32,380 nucleotides of DNA. Source: Rubrobacteraceae bacterium (GTDB lineage: Bacteria; Actinomycetota; Rubrobacteria; Rubrobacterales; Rubrobacteraceae). Numbering within the stretch: the stretch's first letter is position 1; each line of letters begins with the position of its first letter. Shown piece after piece: positions 1 through 10,601 of the stretch. The stretch lies in the NCBI GenBank assembly GCA_023511405.1, contig JAIMBO010000019.1, positions 1-32,380 of the forward strand, given 5' to 3'. The position numbers and the translations under genes were made by a program. The notes beneath the pieces are model-generated. The model was not told the DNA's origin. It did not search any database and was given only the letters and a program-made list of their open reading frames with translations.

Positions 1-211
1 TGTTGTACGCTACGAAATCCCCCCCGCTCCCCCCGTACTCCTCGGGTACCGTCAGCCCGAGAAACCCCTCCTCGGCCATCTGGGCGACGATGTCGTACGG
101 GAAGCGCCCCTCCCGATCCAACGCCGCCGCCCGCGGCTTTACTACCCCATCCGCAAACTCCCGCGCCTTCTCCCTCCAGGCCCGCTGCTCAGGTGTCGGA
201 TCGAAGTCCAT
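1..211 (-). CDS. Acyl-CoA dehydrogenase, N-terminal part (cut by window edge)
   Basis: The first 70 residues are visible and the gene runs off the left edge. The peptide begins MDFDPTPEQRAWREKAREFA and ends at a LTVPEEYGGSGGDF segment. This is the N-terminal helical domain of flavin-dependent acyl-CoA dehydrogenases, where PEEYGG is a family hallmark. The start at 211 is supported by AGGAGG four bases upstream. The family oxidises acyl-CoA to trans-2-enoyl-CoA using FAD and passes electrons to ETF. The acyl chain preference cannot be told from this fragment. The gene is divergent from the PPOX-TspO fusion, and the 136 bases between the two starts must hold both promoters. Confidence 0.85.
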   Translation of the reverse strand, partial: MDFDPTPEQRAWREKAREFADGVVKPRAAALDREGRFPYDIVAQMAEEGFLGLTVPEEYGGSGGDFVAYN

Positions 212-347
212 CAGCCCTCCTGGTATCTGCACTCCACCTCGATGAGTTTAGCAGCAGCAGTTCCCCGGGACTCGCAATTTATCTCTGTGTTTAGTTTTCT
301 TTTTTATCGAGCAAAATGTGTAAAAGGTCCGGGAGGTGATCTTGAAG

Positions 348-1325
348 ATGCGGGGTACGCTCGAGGGTTTCGGTGTACTGGATGGTCACGACTACATGAA
401 CCTTACGACGTTCCGGAGGAGCGGGGAGCCGGTTCGGACGCCGGTGTGGTTCGCGAAGGACGGGGAGAAGCTCTACGTGTACACGGGGCGCGCAAGCGGG
501 AAGGTCAAAAGGATCCGCAACTACGGGGGTGTGATCGTCGGGCCGTGCGACAGGCGTGGGAGGCCGCTCGGTCCGGAGGTTGCGGGCGTGGCCCGCCTGC
601 TCGCGGCGGAGGAGAGCGCGCATCCCGAGCGCCTCCTGAGGGAGAAGTACGGGGCTCAGATGCGTCTCTTCCGCGGCGCGCAGCGGCTGTTCGGGAGGAG
701 TGGGGCTCAGGTATACCTCGAGATCACCCCGGCCCCGCCGGACGACCCCGTAAACGAGCGCCTCGCGGAGCGAAGCGCCCCGGGACGGGCGCCGAGGTCA
801 GCACGCTACCGCTGGTACCACGCCGCCGCCTTCGGGCTCGCGGTGAACGCGGTCTCGGCCGCGCTCTCCCGCCCGGATGACGGAGAGCGGCGGCAGTACG
901 AGGAGCTGCGCCAGGCCCCCTTCGCCCCGCCCGGGTGGGTCTTCGGACCGGCCTGGACGACAAACAACATAAGCCAGCTCTGGGGCGACCTCAGGCTCCT
1001 GAACCTGCCCGAAGACACACACGACCGCCGTCCGCTGCTCGCCCTGCAGGGCGCGAGCTGGGCGCTCTACGCCACCTTCACCTGGGCGTACTTCAGGAAG
1101 CGAAGTCCCCTGCTCGCGCTCGGATGGACCTCGGCCTTTCACGCCCTCACCCTCGGCAGCACGGTCCTCGGCCTTCGGGTCGACCGCCGCTTCGCAGCCT
1201 CACAAGTCCCTATCCTGATCTGGCTCTCCATCGCAACGCCCACCGCGGCTTACCAGGCACTGTACAATCCCGACCCCCTCTTCGGCACCCCGGCGCCACT
1301 GCCGGAGACATCCTCCGGCCGGTGA
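348..1325 (+). CDS. Fusion: F420/FMN split-barrel (PPOX) domain + TspO/MBR membrane domain
   Basis: A 325-residue protein with two recognisable halves. Residues about 1-130 resemble PPOX-class F420-dependent enzymes (FDOR): VRTPVWFAKDGEKLYVYT, then GKVKRIRN, GPEVAGVARLL and VYLEITP. Residues about 155-308 are a TspO/MBR (tryptophan-rich sensory) domain with the signature PFAPPGWVFGPAWT and the late helix PILIWLSIAT, which normally form five membrane helices. TspO proteins bind porphyrins; some FDOR proteins reduce biliverdin. The start at ATG 348 is chosen because GGAGGTGA ends eight bases upstream; a GTG at 336 lies inside that ribosome site. It is followed after 5 bases by the MMPL gene, so the two are probably co-transcribed. 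The fusion is seen directly; a tetrapyrrole role is inference. Confidence 0.85.
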   Translation: MRGTLEGFGVLDGHDYMNLTTFRRSGEPVRTPVWFAKDGEKLYVYTGRASGKVKRIRNYGGVIVGPCDRRGRPLGPEVAGVARLLAAEESAHPERLLREKYGAQMRLFRGAQRLFGRSGAQVYLEITPAPPDDPVNERLAERSAPGRAPRSARYRWYHAAAFGLAVNAVSAALSRPDDGERRQYEELRQAPFAPPGWVFGPAWTTNNISQLWGDLRLLNLPEDTHDRRPLLALQGASWALYATFTWAYFRKRSPLLALGWTSAFHALTLGSTVLGLRVDRRFAASQVPILIWLSIATPTAAYQALYNPDPLFGTPAPLPETSSGR

Positions 1326-1330
1326 GCGCC

Positions 1331-3445
1331 ATGGGACCTCGAGGGCGAGCGACGTCGGGTGGTGGACGAGGAGGGTTTGGGGCTCTGATCTCGTTCGCCG
1401 CCGGACGGCGGACGAAGTGGTTCGTGCTGGCGGTCTGGGTGATCGCGGCCGGCATCACCGGGCCTTTCGGGGGCAGGCTCCCCTCGGTGGAGAAGAACGA
1501 CCAGTCGAGCTTCCTGCCGGCGAGCGCCCAGTCGACGCAGGCGTTGGAGTTACAGAAGCGATTCTTCGGGAAGAACCAGCCGATACCGGCGGTGGTCGTC
1601 TTCCGACGGGCGGATGGGCTGACGCGCTCCGACTACGAGAAAGTCATGCAAGATCGCCAGGCGGTGGCGAAGCTCGGCACCAGGGGGATCGGAGCCCCCT
1701 CCCCGCCCGTACCCTCCAGGGACGGCAAGGCGCTGCTCTTCACCGTTCCCATAAAAGCATCGAGCGACGATCCGTCGGTGCTGCAGAACGCGGTCTCAGC
1801 GATCCGCCGGACCGTCGAGAAGGATACCGGGGGGCTCGCGGTCGCGGTGACCGGCCCGGCGGGGTTCACCTCCGATCTCGTGGAGGTCTTTGGGGGGATA
1901 GACACCAAACTGCTCTTCGCGACGGCGCTCGTGGTCGCGGCGCTCCTGCTCCTCACCTACCGCAGCCCGTTTCTGTGGCTTCTGCCGCTCGTCTCGGTCG
2001 GGCTTGCCGAAGGAATCTCGCAGGCCGTCTACTACGGGCTGGCCGGTGCAGGGATCACCATCAGCGGGCAGACGGCCGGGCTCGCCACGGTGCTCCTGTT
2101 CGGCGCCGGGACCGACTACGCGCTGTTGCTCGTCGCCCGCTATCGGGAGGAGCTGCGCCGGCACGAGGACCGGCACGAGGCCATGGCCTACGCGCTCAGG
2201 CAGGCCGGTCCGGCCATCCTCGCCTCCGCCGGCACGGTGACGATAGGGCTTCTGTGCCTGCTCGCCTCCGAACTCAACAACAACCGGGGGCTCGGTCCGG
2301 TCGGGGCCGCGGCGGTGCTCCTGGCGCTGCTCGCGATGCTCACGGCCCTGCCGGCGCTGCTGCTCGTGCTCGGGCGGGGGGTCTTCTGGCCGTACGTCCC
2401 GCGCTACGGGACACCCTCGCGCGAAGAGGCGGGGGTGTTCTTCAGGCTCGGGCGCACAATCTCCGCGAGGAAGAGGTTCGTGTGGGTGACGACCGCCGTC
2501 GTGCTCGCGATCCTCGCGTTCGGGCTCGTCAGGTTAGACACCGGCCTCACCCCGCAGCAGGGCTTCCGGGGCAAAGTCGACTCTGTAGAGGGTCAGAAGC
2601 TTCTGGCGAAGAGCTACCCTGCGGGTGCGAGCGCCCCGGCGACCGTCGTGGTGCGCCCGGCGGACAGGGCAAGGGAGGTGCGTGAGGCGGCGCGGAAGGT
2701 CGGGGACACCTCGCGGATCGGGCCGATAGAGAAGAGAGGCGGCGTCGCCCGCTTCGACGTCACGCTCGCGTCCGGGCCCTACTCGCAAAAATCCTTCGGA
2801 GCGGTAAAGGAGCTGCGGGAGAAACTCGGCAAGATAAACGGGGTCGAGGCCTACGTCGGCGGCACGACCGCCCAGCAACTCGATACCCGGCAGGCAGCCG
2901 CGCGGGACAGCGAGGTGATCGTGCCGCTCGTCCTGCTCGTCGTGCTCGTAATACTCGGCCTCCTGCTGCGCTCGGTCGTCGCCCCCGTAATCCTCATAGC
3001 CACGGTGATCCTCTCGTTCGCCGCGGCGCTCGGGGTGAGCGTGGTCGTCTTCGAGTCCCTCTTCGGCTTTCCGGGGATAGATCCCTCGCTGCCGCTCCTG
3101 GCGTTCGTCTTCCTCGTCGCGCTCGGGGTGGACTACAACATCTTCCTCGTCGCCCGGGCGCGTGAGGAGGCCGGGCGTCACGGTACCCGGGAGGGCATGC
3201 TCCGGGCGCTCGCCGTCACCGGCGGGGTCATCACCTCCGCCGGGATCGTGCTCGCCGCGACCTTCTCGGTGCTCGGGGTGCTCCCGCTCGTCGTGCTCAC
3301 CGAGATCGGGTTCATCGTCGCCTTCGGGGTACTGCTGGACACCCTGGTGGTACGCTCGGTCCTGGTACCGGCGATCGTGATGGACGCCGGGAAGAGGTTC
3401 TGGTGGCCCTCGAACCCGGAGGAAGACCGTAGCCCCCGGTATTGA
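1331..3445 (+). CDS. MMPL/RND-family membrane transporter
   Basis: A 704-residue protein with the RND duplication: a first helix (WFVLAVWVIAAGITGPF), an extracytoplasmic domain, a helical bundle with GAGTDYALLLVARYREE, then a second helix, a second external domain and a second bundle with ALGVDYNIFLVARAREE. Those two Asp-Tyr motifs are the proton-relay segments typical of the MMPL family, which exports lipids, hydrophobic metabolites or drugs using the proton gradient. The substrate is unknown. ATG 1331 is 5 bases after the upstream stop. A GTG at 1322 overlaps that stop by four bases and is an alternative, translationally coupled start. No membrane-fusion partner is present, as is usual for actinobacterial MMPL proteins. 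Confidence 0.9.
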   Translation: MGPRGRATSGGGRGGFGALISFAAGRRTKWFVLAVWVIAAGITGPFGGRLPSVEKNDQSSFLPASAQSTQALELQKRFFGKNQPIPAVVVFRRADGLTRSDYEKVMQDRQAVAKLGTRGIGAPSPPVPSRDGKALLFTVPIKASSDDPSVLQNAVSAIRRTVEKDTGGLAVAVTGPAGFTSDLVEVFGGIDTKLLFATALVVAALLLLTYRSPFLWLLPLVSVGLAEGISQAVYYGLAGAGITISGQTAGLATVLLFGAGTDYALLLVARYREELRRHEDRHEAMAYALRQAGPAILASAGTVTIGLLCLLASELNNNRGLGPVGAAAVLLALLAMLTALPALLLVLGRGVFWPYVPRYGTPSREEAGVFFRLGRTISARKRFVWVTTAVVLAILAFGLVRLDTGLTPQQGFRGKVDSVEGQKLLAKSYPAGASAPATVVVRPADRAREVREAARKVGDTSRIGPIEKRGGVARFDVTLASGPYSQKSFGAVKELREKLGKINGVEAYVGGTTAQQLDTRQAAARDSEVIVPLVLLVVLVILGLLLRSVVAPVILIATVILSFAAALGVSVVVFESLFGFPGIDPSLPLLAFVFLVALGVDYNIFLVARAREEAGRHGTREGMLRALAVTGGVITSAGIVLAATFSVLGVLPLVVLTEIGFIVAFGVLLDTLVVRSVLVPAIVMDAGKRFWWPSNPEEDRSPRY

Positions 3446-3467
3446 CAGGGTCCGGTCGGGAGGTAAC

Positions 3468-5470
<2,003 letters not shown>

Positions 5471-5474
<4 letters not shown>

Positions 5475-6403
5475 CGGTCGCGGCGGGCGGCCTTCGATCC
5501 CGGTGGCACGAGGACCCTGAGGGCATCGCGCTCCACCCTGAAGGTCTTGGGTGTGGAGGAGACTATCTCACCGTCGACGTTTATCCGCTGGACGGGGTCG
5601 GTCTCGAGGTGGACCTCCGTTGTCTTGAAGTGGCTCACCCCCTCCTCGCGGATGAAGTCGCCGCTCTTCAGGTAGAGGACCACCCCGAGCAGGTCGCGGT
5701 GCCGCATGATCTCGATGACGCAGACGTCCAGCGCATCGTCGTCTATCTCGGAGTCGGGGGCGACGATGAACCCCCCGCCGTAGAACCGGCCGTTACCCAC
5801 CGCGACCTGTAAGAGCCGCTCGAACTCCACCGGCTCATGATCTCCTTTCGGGAAGGTCAACCGGGCCGAGAACGGCTCGTGACGCAGGAACGCCCGCACC
5901 GCCGCGAGCGGGTAGGCCAGTGCACCGGCCCGCTTCTTGAGCCGGGGCGAGAGGGCCTGGGTCACCTCGACCCCCATCCCGACCGAGGCGACGTTGACGA
6001 AGTAGTCGTCGCCGGCGACCCCGAGGTCCACGTCGACCACCTCTCCGTGCACCACGACCCTGCAGGCCGCCTCCACGTCCTGCGGTATCTCCAGCGTGCG
6101 GGCGAAGTCGTTCGCGGTTCCGAGAGGCAGCAGCCCGAGCACCGTCTCCCTTCCGGCCAGGAAGTCCACGGCCGAGCTGACCGTGCCGTCGCCACCACCC
6201 AGGATGAGCAGCTCGCACCCCTCCTGGACCAGCTCGCGCACCGTCTCTGGCAGACGAGCGGGGTCTTGCAGAGGGTGGGTCTTCTCCACCCGGAGGCCCA
6301 TCTCCTCCAACACCTCCAGCGCCCGGAAGAAAGCCCGCTCACCATCCCGCGAGCGGGTGTTCACGACCAGCGCAACCCTCTCCGGGTCGAATTCGTTACC
6401 CAC
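5471..6403 (-). CDS. Diacylglycerol-kinase-family lipid kinase (YegS/DgkB-like)
   Basis: A 310-residue protein of the DAGK catalytic family. It has the nucleotide-binding motif LLILGGGDGTVSSAV, followed by LGLLPLGTANDFART, and the second-domain segment VAVGNGRFYGGGFIVAPDSE. These enzymes phosphorylate diacylglycerol or related lipids at the inner membrane face; the exact lipid is not readable here. GTG 6403 is taken as the start because GGAGGAG sits just upstream. A TTG twelve bases earlier lies before that site and is less likely. It follows the HPr gene on the same strand after 72 bases. Confidence 0.9.
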
Positions 6404-6434
6404 CGGCTCCTCCAATGCAGGCCCCAGGTACGTC

Positions 6435-6449
6435 CGGCACCACGTGCCG
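6435..6449 (-). terminator. Small hairpin downstream of HPr (weak terminator candidate)
   Basis: A 6-bp stem (CGGCAC / GTGCCG) with a 3-base loop lies 26 bases after the HPr stop and before the lipid kinase. There is no T-run after it, so it may instead be a processing or pausing structure. Confidence 0.22.
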
Positions 6450-6475
6450 CCCGCCCTCCGGCGCCTCTCGTCCCC

Positions 6476-6736
6476 TTACTCTTCCTCGCGGGAGATCAGT
6501 TCGACCAGAGCGTCCACGGCCGCCTGCTCGTCCGCGCCTTCGGCTCGTATGGTGATCTGATGTCCTTTCTTCGCGGCGAGCGTCATGAGCGAGAGCGGGC
6601 TCTTGGCGTTGGCCTCCTTGCCGTCCTTTATGACTTTTATGTCGGAGACGAACTGCCTGGCGGTCCTGACGAACTGGGCCGCGGGTCTGGCGTGCAACCC
6701 CTCGGCCGGCCCCACGGTGGTCTGTCTCTCTACCAC
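6476..6736 (-). CDS. ptsH: HPr phosphocarrier protein
   Basis: An 86-residue HPr. The active-site motif GLHARPAAQFV places the phosphorylated histidine exactly at His15. The regulatory serine position is occupied (KSPLSLMTL, Ser46). HPr accepts phosphate from PEP via Enzyme I and passes it to sugar PTS components; in Gram-positives the Ser46 phosphate can serve signalling. The start is GTG 6736 with GAGGAG about nine bases upstream. No Enzyme I or sugar permease gene lies nearby, so its partners are elsewhere or it acts as a regulatory HPr. It sits between an aldolase-fold gene and a lipid kinase on one strand. Confidence 0.93.
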   Translation of the reverse strand: MVERQTTVGPAEGLHARPAAQFVRTARQFVSDIKVIKDGKEANAKSPLSLMTLAAKKGHQITIRAEGADEQAAVDALVELISREEE

Positions 6737-6796
6737 TCCGAAAGCTCCTCTCGCACGAAACTACCCTTCATCTATGCGAACGCGTGCGGATGAAGT

Positions 6797-7588
6797 CTAG
6801 CAGAGCGGCGGATCGGCGGTGTCCAGGCCGGGCGAGGGTCCCTCCCCGCCCCCGAGGGCCGCGGTGATCCTCCTCGCCGCCTCCAGGATCTCGTCATGCC
6901 CGAGGATCTCTGGCTCCCCAGCGAGCATGGCGCGATAGTACAGCCTGGAGGCTTCTTCCAGCAGGAAGAGGTTCGAGAGGGCATCCTCTGGATGCTCCCC
7001 CAGGACGACCGCTCCGCTGCTCCGCACCAGGCACGCCCGCAACCCTTCAGAGAGCTCCTCCTCCACGTTGAGGGCGAACTGCTCCGTTCCGTAGGGAGCG
7101 CGCCGCGTGACCGGCACGTGCCCGTCCTCCGAGAGAATCGTGAGCATGGGATGCAGCGGGGGGATCTCCCACCCGAGGCACGCCAGCACCGTGGCATAGG
7201 GGGGCTGAGCGCAGATCACGCCCCCGGCGACCGGAAGGTTGCGGTAGATGCAGGCGTGCACAAGGGTCTCGGCGGGGGGCGTCAGGTCGCCCTCCAGTAC
7301 CCGACCATCGCCGTCCAGCAGCAAGAGATCCCGCGGCCACGGCTCACCCTCCCTCCTCTCGGGGGTTACGATGATGGCACCCGCCTCCCCGCGGGCGCTG
7401 ACGCTCCCGAAGGTACCGGACACCATCCCCACCCCTACCAGCCGGTGGGCCGTATCCAGTATCCCTCTCCGCAACTCAGTGTGGACGAATCCCCCTTCCC
7501 ATCCGAAGCCGGCCTCGGGGTGGTTCCCGCACGTTCCGGACGATCCGCGCGGCTTCCAGGAAACCGCGACATCCCGGCACGATAACAT
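6797..7588 (-). CDS. Class II aldolase/adducin-fold protein lacking zinc ligands
   Basis: The class II aldolase fold is recognisable from GMVSGTFGSVSAR, PAETLVHACIYR, PPYATVLACLGWEIPPLHP and the C-terminal LFLLEEASRLYY. In active fuculose-phosphate aldolases and MtnB relatives, zinc is held by His-X-His and a later His. Here the corresponding segments read ICAQPPY and RSSGAVVLG, so all three histidines are missing while the catalytic Glu (PAET) remains. It is therefore probably not a zinc aldolase. The start is uncertain. ATG 7588 gives 263 residues but an unfamily-like first 38. TTG 7474 would give 225, which is closer to the usual length. Neither has a convincing ribosome site. Confidence 0.78.
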   Translation of the reverse strand: MLSCRDVAVSWKPRGSSGTCGNHPEAGFGWEGGFVHTELRRGILDTAHRLVGVGMVSGTFGSVSARGEAGAIIVTPERREGEPWPRDLLLLDGDGRVLEGDLTPPAETLVHACIYRNLPVAGGVICAQPPYATVLACLGWEIPPLHPMLTILSEDGHVPVTRRAPYGTEQFALNVEEELSEGLRACLVRSSGAVVLGEHPEDALSNLFLLEEASRLYYRAMLAGEPEILGHDEILEAARRITAALGGGEGPSPGLDTADPPLC

Positions 7589-7679
7589 GTTGTGCTGTAG
7601 CTGGCAATCGAAAACCAGCGAAAATCGAGGATTCTCTCCCGCACGAGGGGTGCTGCGGACGTCCGGATCTCCCGGTGGT

Positions 7680-8147
7680 TCACCCACCCCGGCGGAGGTA
7701 GAGTTGGGCGGAGGCGGCTTCGCCGGTCTGGGGCGAGGGCAACGGTCGGAGATCGGAGACCACCGAACGGTCGAGGTGGGAAGCGTGGGGATGGTTCACC
7801 TCGATCAGGTTGCCCGCAGGGTCGCGCAGGTAGAGCTGGACGGCACCGTCCGGAAGCTCGTAGACTCCCGAGTAGTAACCTTCCTTCACCCGGACGCCCA
7901 TCTCCTCCGCCTTCCGGTAGACCCGCTCGAAGTCCTCCACGTCTATCCCGAAGTGGTGGGAGCGGGGAGCGGGGTCTTCGCTCAGGAAGAGGTGAAGCTG
8001 CAGGTCGCCCACCCGCAGCCAGCGCACCGGGAACGGGAAGTTCGGGGAGGGGATCTCCTCCATCCCGAAGAGCTCCCGGTAGAAGCGGGCGGATTCTTCC
8101 AGATCATGTGCCCCCACGCTCACGTGCGTCAGCCCTCTCGCCCCCAT
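7680..8147 (-). CDS. VOC-family (glyoxalase/dioxygenase-fold) protein
   Basis: A 155-residue single-module vicinal-oxygen-chelate protein. The expected metal ligands are in place: His8 (GLTHVSVGAHDLEES), His65 (SHHFGIDVEDFERVY) and Glu116 (DPAGNLIEVNHP). The FYRELFGME and YLRDPAGN segments are classic for the fold. Members include glyoxalase I, fosfomycin-resistance enzymes and extradiol dioxygenases; the reaction cannot be assigned. ATG 8147 is preceded by GAGGAGGG. It is divergent from the MFS gene, with a consensus -10 box between them. Confidence 0.87.
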   Translation of the reverse strand: MGARGLTHVSVGAHDLEESARFYRELFGMEEIPSPNFPFPVRWLRVGDLQLHLFLSEDPAPRSHHFGIDVEDFERVYRKAEEMGVRVKEGYYSGVYELPDGAVQLYLRDPAGNLIEVNHPHASHLDRSVVSDLRPLPSPQTGEAASAQLYLRRGG

Positions 8148-8174
8148 AACCCTCCTCTCTCGGACCACGGTCGG

Positions 8175-8180
8175 ATTATA
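8175..8180 (-). promoter_or_regulatory. Consensus -10 box (TATAAT) for the VOC gene
   Basis: On the minus strand this reads TATAAT exactly, 27 bases before the VOC start, leaving room for a short leader with its GGAGG. No good -35 hexamer is visible at the usual distance, so this is a partial promoter call. Confidence 0.42.
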
Positions 8181-8212
8181 CGCGGGGAAGCTTTGGGGAT
8201 ACACTGAGGTCC

Positions 8213-9388
8213 ATGGCAGCACCCGGAAGCGGGGAAGGAGCGCGCGGGTTCGTCCGTGACCGGCTCACGTGGGTGGTATACACCCTGGTCGGGTACTTCT
8301 CCTACCTGGAGACTTCCCTCGGGCCCCTCATGCCGTTTTTGAGGTCCGAGCTGGGGTTCGACTACACGGTGGCGAGCCTGCACTTCAGCGCGTTCGCCCT
8401 CGGGGGCGTGCTCACGGGCGTGCTCGGCGAACGGGTGAGCGCGAGGTGGGGACGCCGGGTGAGCCTGTGGGGCGGCGGGGCGGGGATGGCGGCGGGAGCG
8501 GTTCTCCTGGCGGCGAGTCCGGTCACGACGGGGACCATCGCGGGCGCGTTCTTCATGGGTACGGCTGGGTCGCTGCTCCTGATCACGACACAGTCCGTCC
8601 TCTCCGACCGCCACGAACGGAACGGGGCGGTGGCCATCACCGAGTCGAACGCCGCGGCGAGCGCCTGCGCGATCGCCGCGTCCCTCGCCGTCGGGACATC
8701 CGCCGCGGCGGGTCTCGGCTGGCGGGCGGCGCTCCTGCCCCCGATCCTCGTCTTCCTCCTGCTCTCCCCGAGCGTGAGGCTGAGGATGCCGCGGGAGGGG
8801 CCTTCCCCACGCCGAGGGGCCGGAGGGCAGCCCGCCGGGAAGCTCCCGTCCCGCTTCTGGGCCTACTGGGGCGTGCTCTCCCTTGGAGTCGCCATCGAGT
8901 GGTGCGTGACCTACTGGGGAGCGGCGTTTCTGAAGGCCGGGGCCGGGCTCTCGAGCGCGGAGGCGGCGGGCGCTTTAAGCGTCTTCCCGGCGGCGATGCT
9001 GGCGGGGAGGCTGCTCGGCAGCATCGCCGCCCGCAGGGTCCCCGTGACGACGCTGCTCACGGCCACCCTGACGGTGGCGCTCGTGGGCTTCCCCGTCTTC
9101 TGGCTCTCGGGCGGTGAAGTCCCCACCCTCGCCGGGCTGGCCGCGACGGGGCTGGGCATCGGGAGCGTCTACCCGCTCTCGGTCTCGGCGGGGGTCGACT
9201 CGTCCTCCCGGCAGTCCGACCGGGCCACGGCGCGCCTCTCCCTGGGTGCCAGCGGGGCGATCCTGCTCGCGCCCTTCGCCCTCGGAGCCCTGGCCGACCG
9301 TACGAGCATCGAGGCAGCCTACGGCATCGTGCTCCCCATGCTCGTTTTCGCCGTCGCCCTCACGCTGGTGGCCCGAAGGCTCGGCTAG
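8213..9388 (+). CDS. MFS transporter
   Basis: A 391-residue, roughly 12-helix major facilitator protein. The loop between helices 2 and 3 (GVLGERVSARWGRR) carries the MFS signature, and the N-terminal half is followed by a polar central linker (PREGPSPRRGAGGQ) and a second helical half ending in ALADRTSIEAAYG. Such proteins use ion gradients to move small solutes or drugs; the substrate is unknown. The start at ATG 8213 has a GAGG a few bases upstream. The stop codon is shared through CTAG with the convergent MOSC gene. Confidence 0.9.
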   Translation: MAAPGSGEGARGFVRDRLTWVVYTLVGYFSYLETSLGPLMPFLRSELGFDYTVASLHFSAFALGGVLTGVLGERVSARWGRRVSLWGGGAGMAAGAVLLAASPVTTGTIAGAFFMGTAGSLLLITTQSVLSDRHERNGAVAITESNAAASACAIAASLAVGTSAAAGLGWRAALLPPILVFLLLSPSVRLRMPREGPSPRRGAGGQPAGKLPSRFWAYWGVLSLGVAIEWCVTYWGAAFLKAGAGLSSAEAAGALSVFPAAMLAGRLLGSIAARRVPVTTLLTATLTVALVGFPVFWLSGGEVPTLAGLAATGLGIGSVYPLSVSAGVDSSSRQSDRATARLSLGASGAILLAPFALGALADRTSIEAAYGIVLPMLVFAVALTLVARRLG

Positions 9389-9846
9389 AGCACCACCACC
9401 GCGTCCCCCTCCCGGATCACACCGTCCTCCAGGATGCGGGCACCGATGCCGCCGCGGTTGCGCAGGGCCCGGGTCATACCGGGTTCGGTGAGCCGTTGCA
9501 CGTGGCGACACGGCGGGCGCGTGCGATCGTACTCGAGCAGCACCTCCCCGATCCGGAACCGCCGGCGGCGGAGGTCGGAGAGACGGATCCCACGGGTCAC
9601 GATGTTGCGCCGGTGTTCGCCGTTGGTGACGGAGATGCCCGCCTCGCGTTCTATCTCTTCGAGCGCCTCGGCCTCTATCAGGGTGACCTCGCACACGCCC
9701 TCGGGGAAGCGGCTCCAGTATCCGGTGCCCTCGCAGTAGCGGTCCCCCGCGAGCCCCCGGCCGGCCAGCGCCCGAACTTCTCCCACGCGCAGCATCGGGG
9801 CGCTGCCGCGCGGGGTCACGTAGATCGCCTCGACCGTCCCGCCCAT
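9385..9846 (-). CDS. MOSC-domain protein
   Basis: A 153-residue stand-alone MOSC (molybdenum-cofactor sulfurase C-terminal) domain: GRGLAGDRYCEGTGYWS near the N-terminus, VTLIEAEALEEIE, and RPPCRHVQR with the conserved cysteine proposed to carry sulfur, then a GIGARILEDGVIREGD ending. MOSC proteins such as YiiM and YuaD use the molybdenum cofactor in sulfur-transfer or N-oxide reduction reactions; the precise role is open. The start lies 4 bases after the SRAP gene stop, indicating co-transcription. Confidence 0.92.
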   Translation of the reverse strand: MGGTVEAIYVTPRGSAPMLRVGEVRALAGRGLAGDRYCEGTGYWSRFPEGVCEVTLIEAEALEEIEREAGISVTNGEHRRNIVTRGIRLSDLRRRRFRIGEVLLEYDRTRPPCRHVQRLTEPGMTRALRNRGGIGARILEDGVIREGDAVVVL

Positions 9847-9850
9847 TCAC

Positions 9851-10516
9851 TCACCCCACCGGCTCGACGCAGGCAGGCCCGTCGTTCGCCGGGTTGTTCA
9901 CCACACGGTCCACCGGGTAGGCCTCCAGGGTTTCGCCCTCGTACGGCTTGAGCAGCGGCAGGAGAACGTCCGGGTCGTGCACGGAGACATCCAGCCAGAG
10001 GTCGTATTCCTCGGGATCGAGGATCACCGGCATGCGTTCGTGGATCGGGGCGAGGAGCCCGTTCGCGTCGGTGGTTATGATCGTGCAGGAGCGGATCTCA
10101 TCCGCTCCCCCGCGCCACACCTCCCAGAGTCCGGCGAAGGCGAACGGGGAACCGTCGCGCATCTTTATGTAGTAGGGTTGCCTGCCGTCATCCTCCTTCC
10201 TCCACTCGTAGAATCCATCCGCGAGGACGAGGCAGCGGCGGCTGCGGAAAGCTCGTCGGTAGGAGGGCTTCTCGGCCACGCTCTCTGCGCGCGCGTTGAT
10301 CATGCGGTTACCTATCCCGGGATCGTCGGCCCAGGAGGGTACGAGCCCCCAACGAAACTTCTCGAGCCTCCTCGTCTTTTCCCGGAGGACGACCGCGGCC
10401 ACCTCGCGCGAGGGCGCTATGTTGTAGCTCGGAGAGAGTTCGGGCAGCGGCCCCGGGAGGTCGAACTTCTCGGCGAGCTCTTCCACGGGCACCCTGAGCG
10501 TGTACCTTCCACACAT
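9851..10516 (-). CDS. SRAP (YedK/HMCES) abasic-site shielding protein
   Basis: A 221-residue SOS-response-associated-peptidase-family protein that crosslinks to abasic sites in single-stranded DNA. The catalytic cysteine must be residue 2 after Met removal, and ATG 10516 gives exactly MCGRYTL. An upstream GTG would bury it, so ATG 10516 is right; GAGGTG lies eight bases before. Other active-site residues are seen: Asn74 (NARAE), Glu104 (ADGFYEW) and His159 (PIHERMP). The gene follows a small unknown ORF and the old-yellow-enzyme gene, and directly precedes the MOSC gene. Confidence 0.95.
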   Translation of the reverse strand: MCGRYTLRVPVEELAEKFDLPGPLPELSPSYNIAPSREVAAVVLREKTRRLEKFRWGLVPSWADDPGIGNRMINARAESVAEKPSYRRAFRSRRCLVLADGFYEWRKEDDGRQPYYIKMRDGSPFAFAGLWEVWRGGADEIRSCTIITTDANGLLAPIHERMPVILDPEEYDLWLDVSVHDPDVLLPLLKPYEGETLEAYPVDRVVNNPANDGPACVEPVG

Positions 10517-10601
10517 CCTCACCCACCTCTTCTACATCTTTAGCAGGGACACCCGGAGAAGATAACAGGAGAACGCGCCTCTCCCCACCCCGAAGCTGCT
10601 C

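Noticed and set aside
6404-6796. Sugar PTS operon around HPr
   Set aside because: No Enzyme I, IIA/IIB/IIC or HPr-kinase gene lies next to it. The neighbours are a lipid kinase and an aldolase-fold protein.
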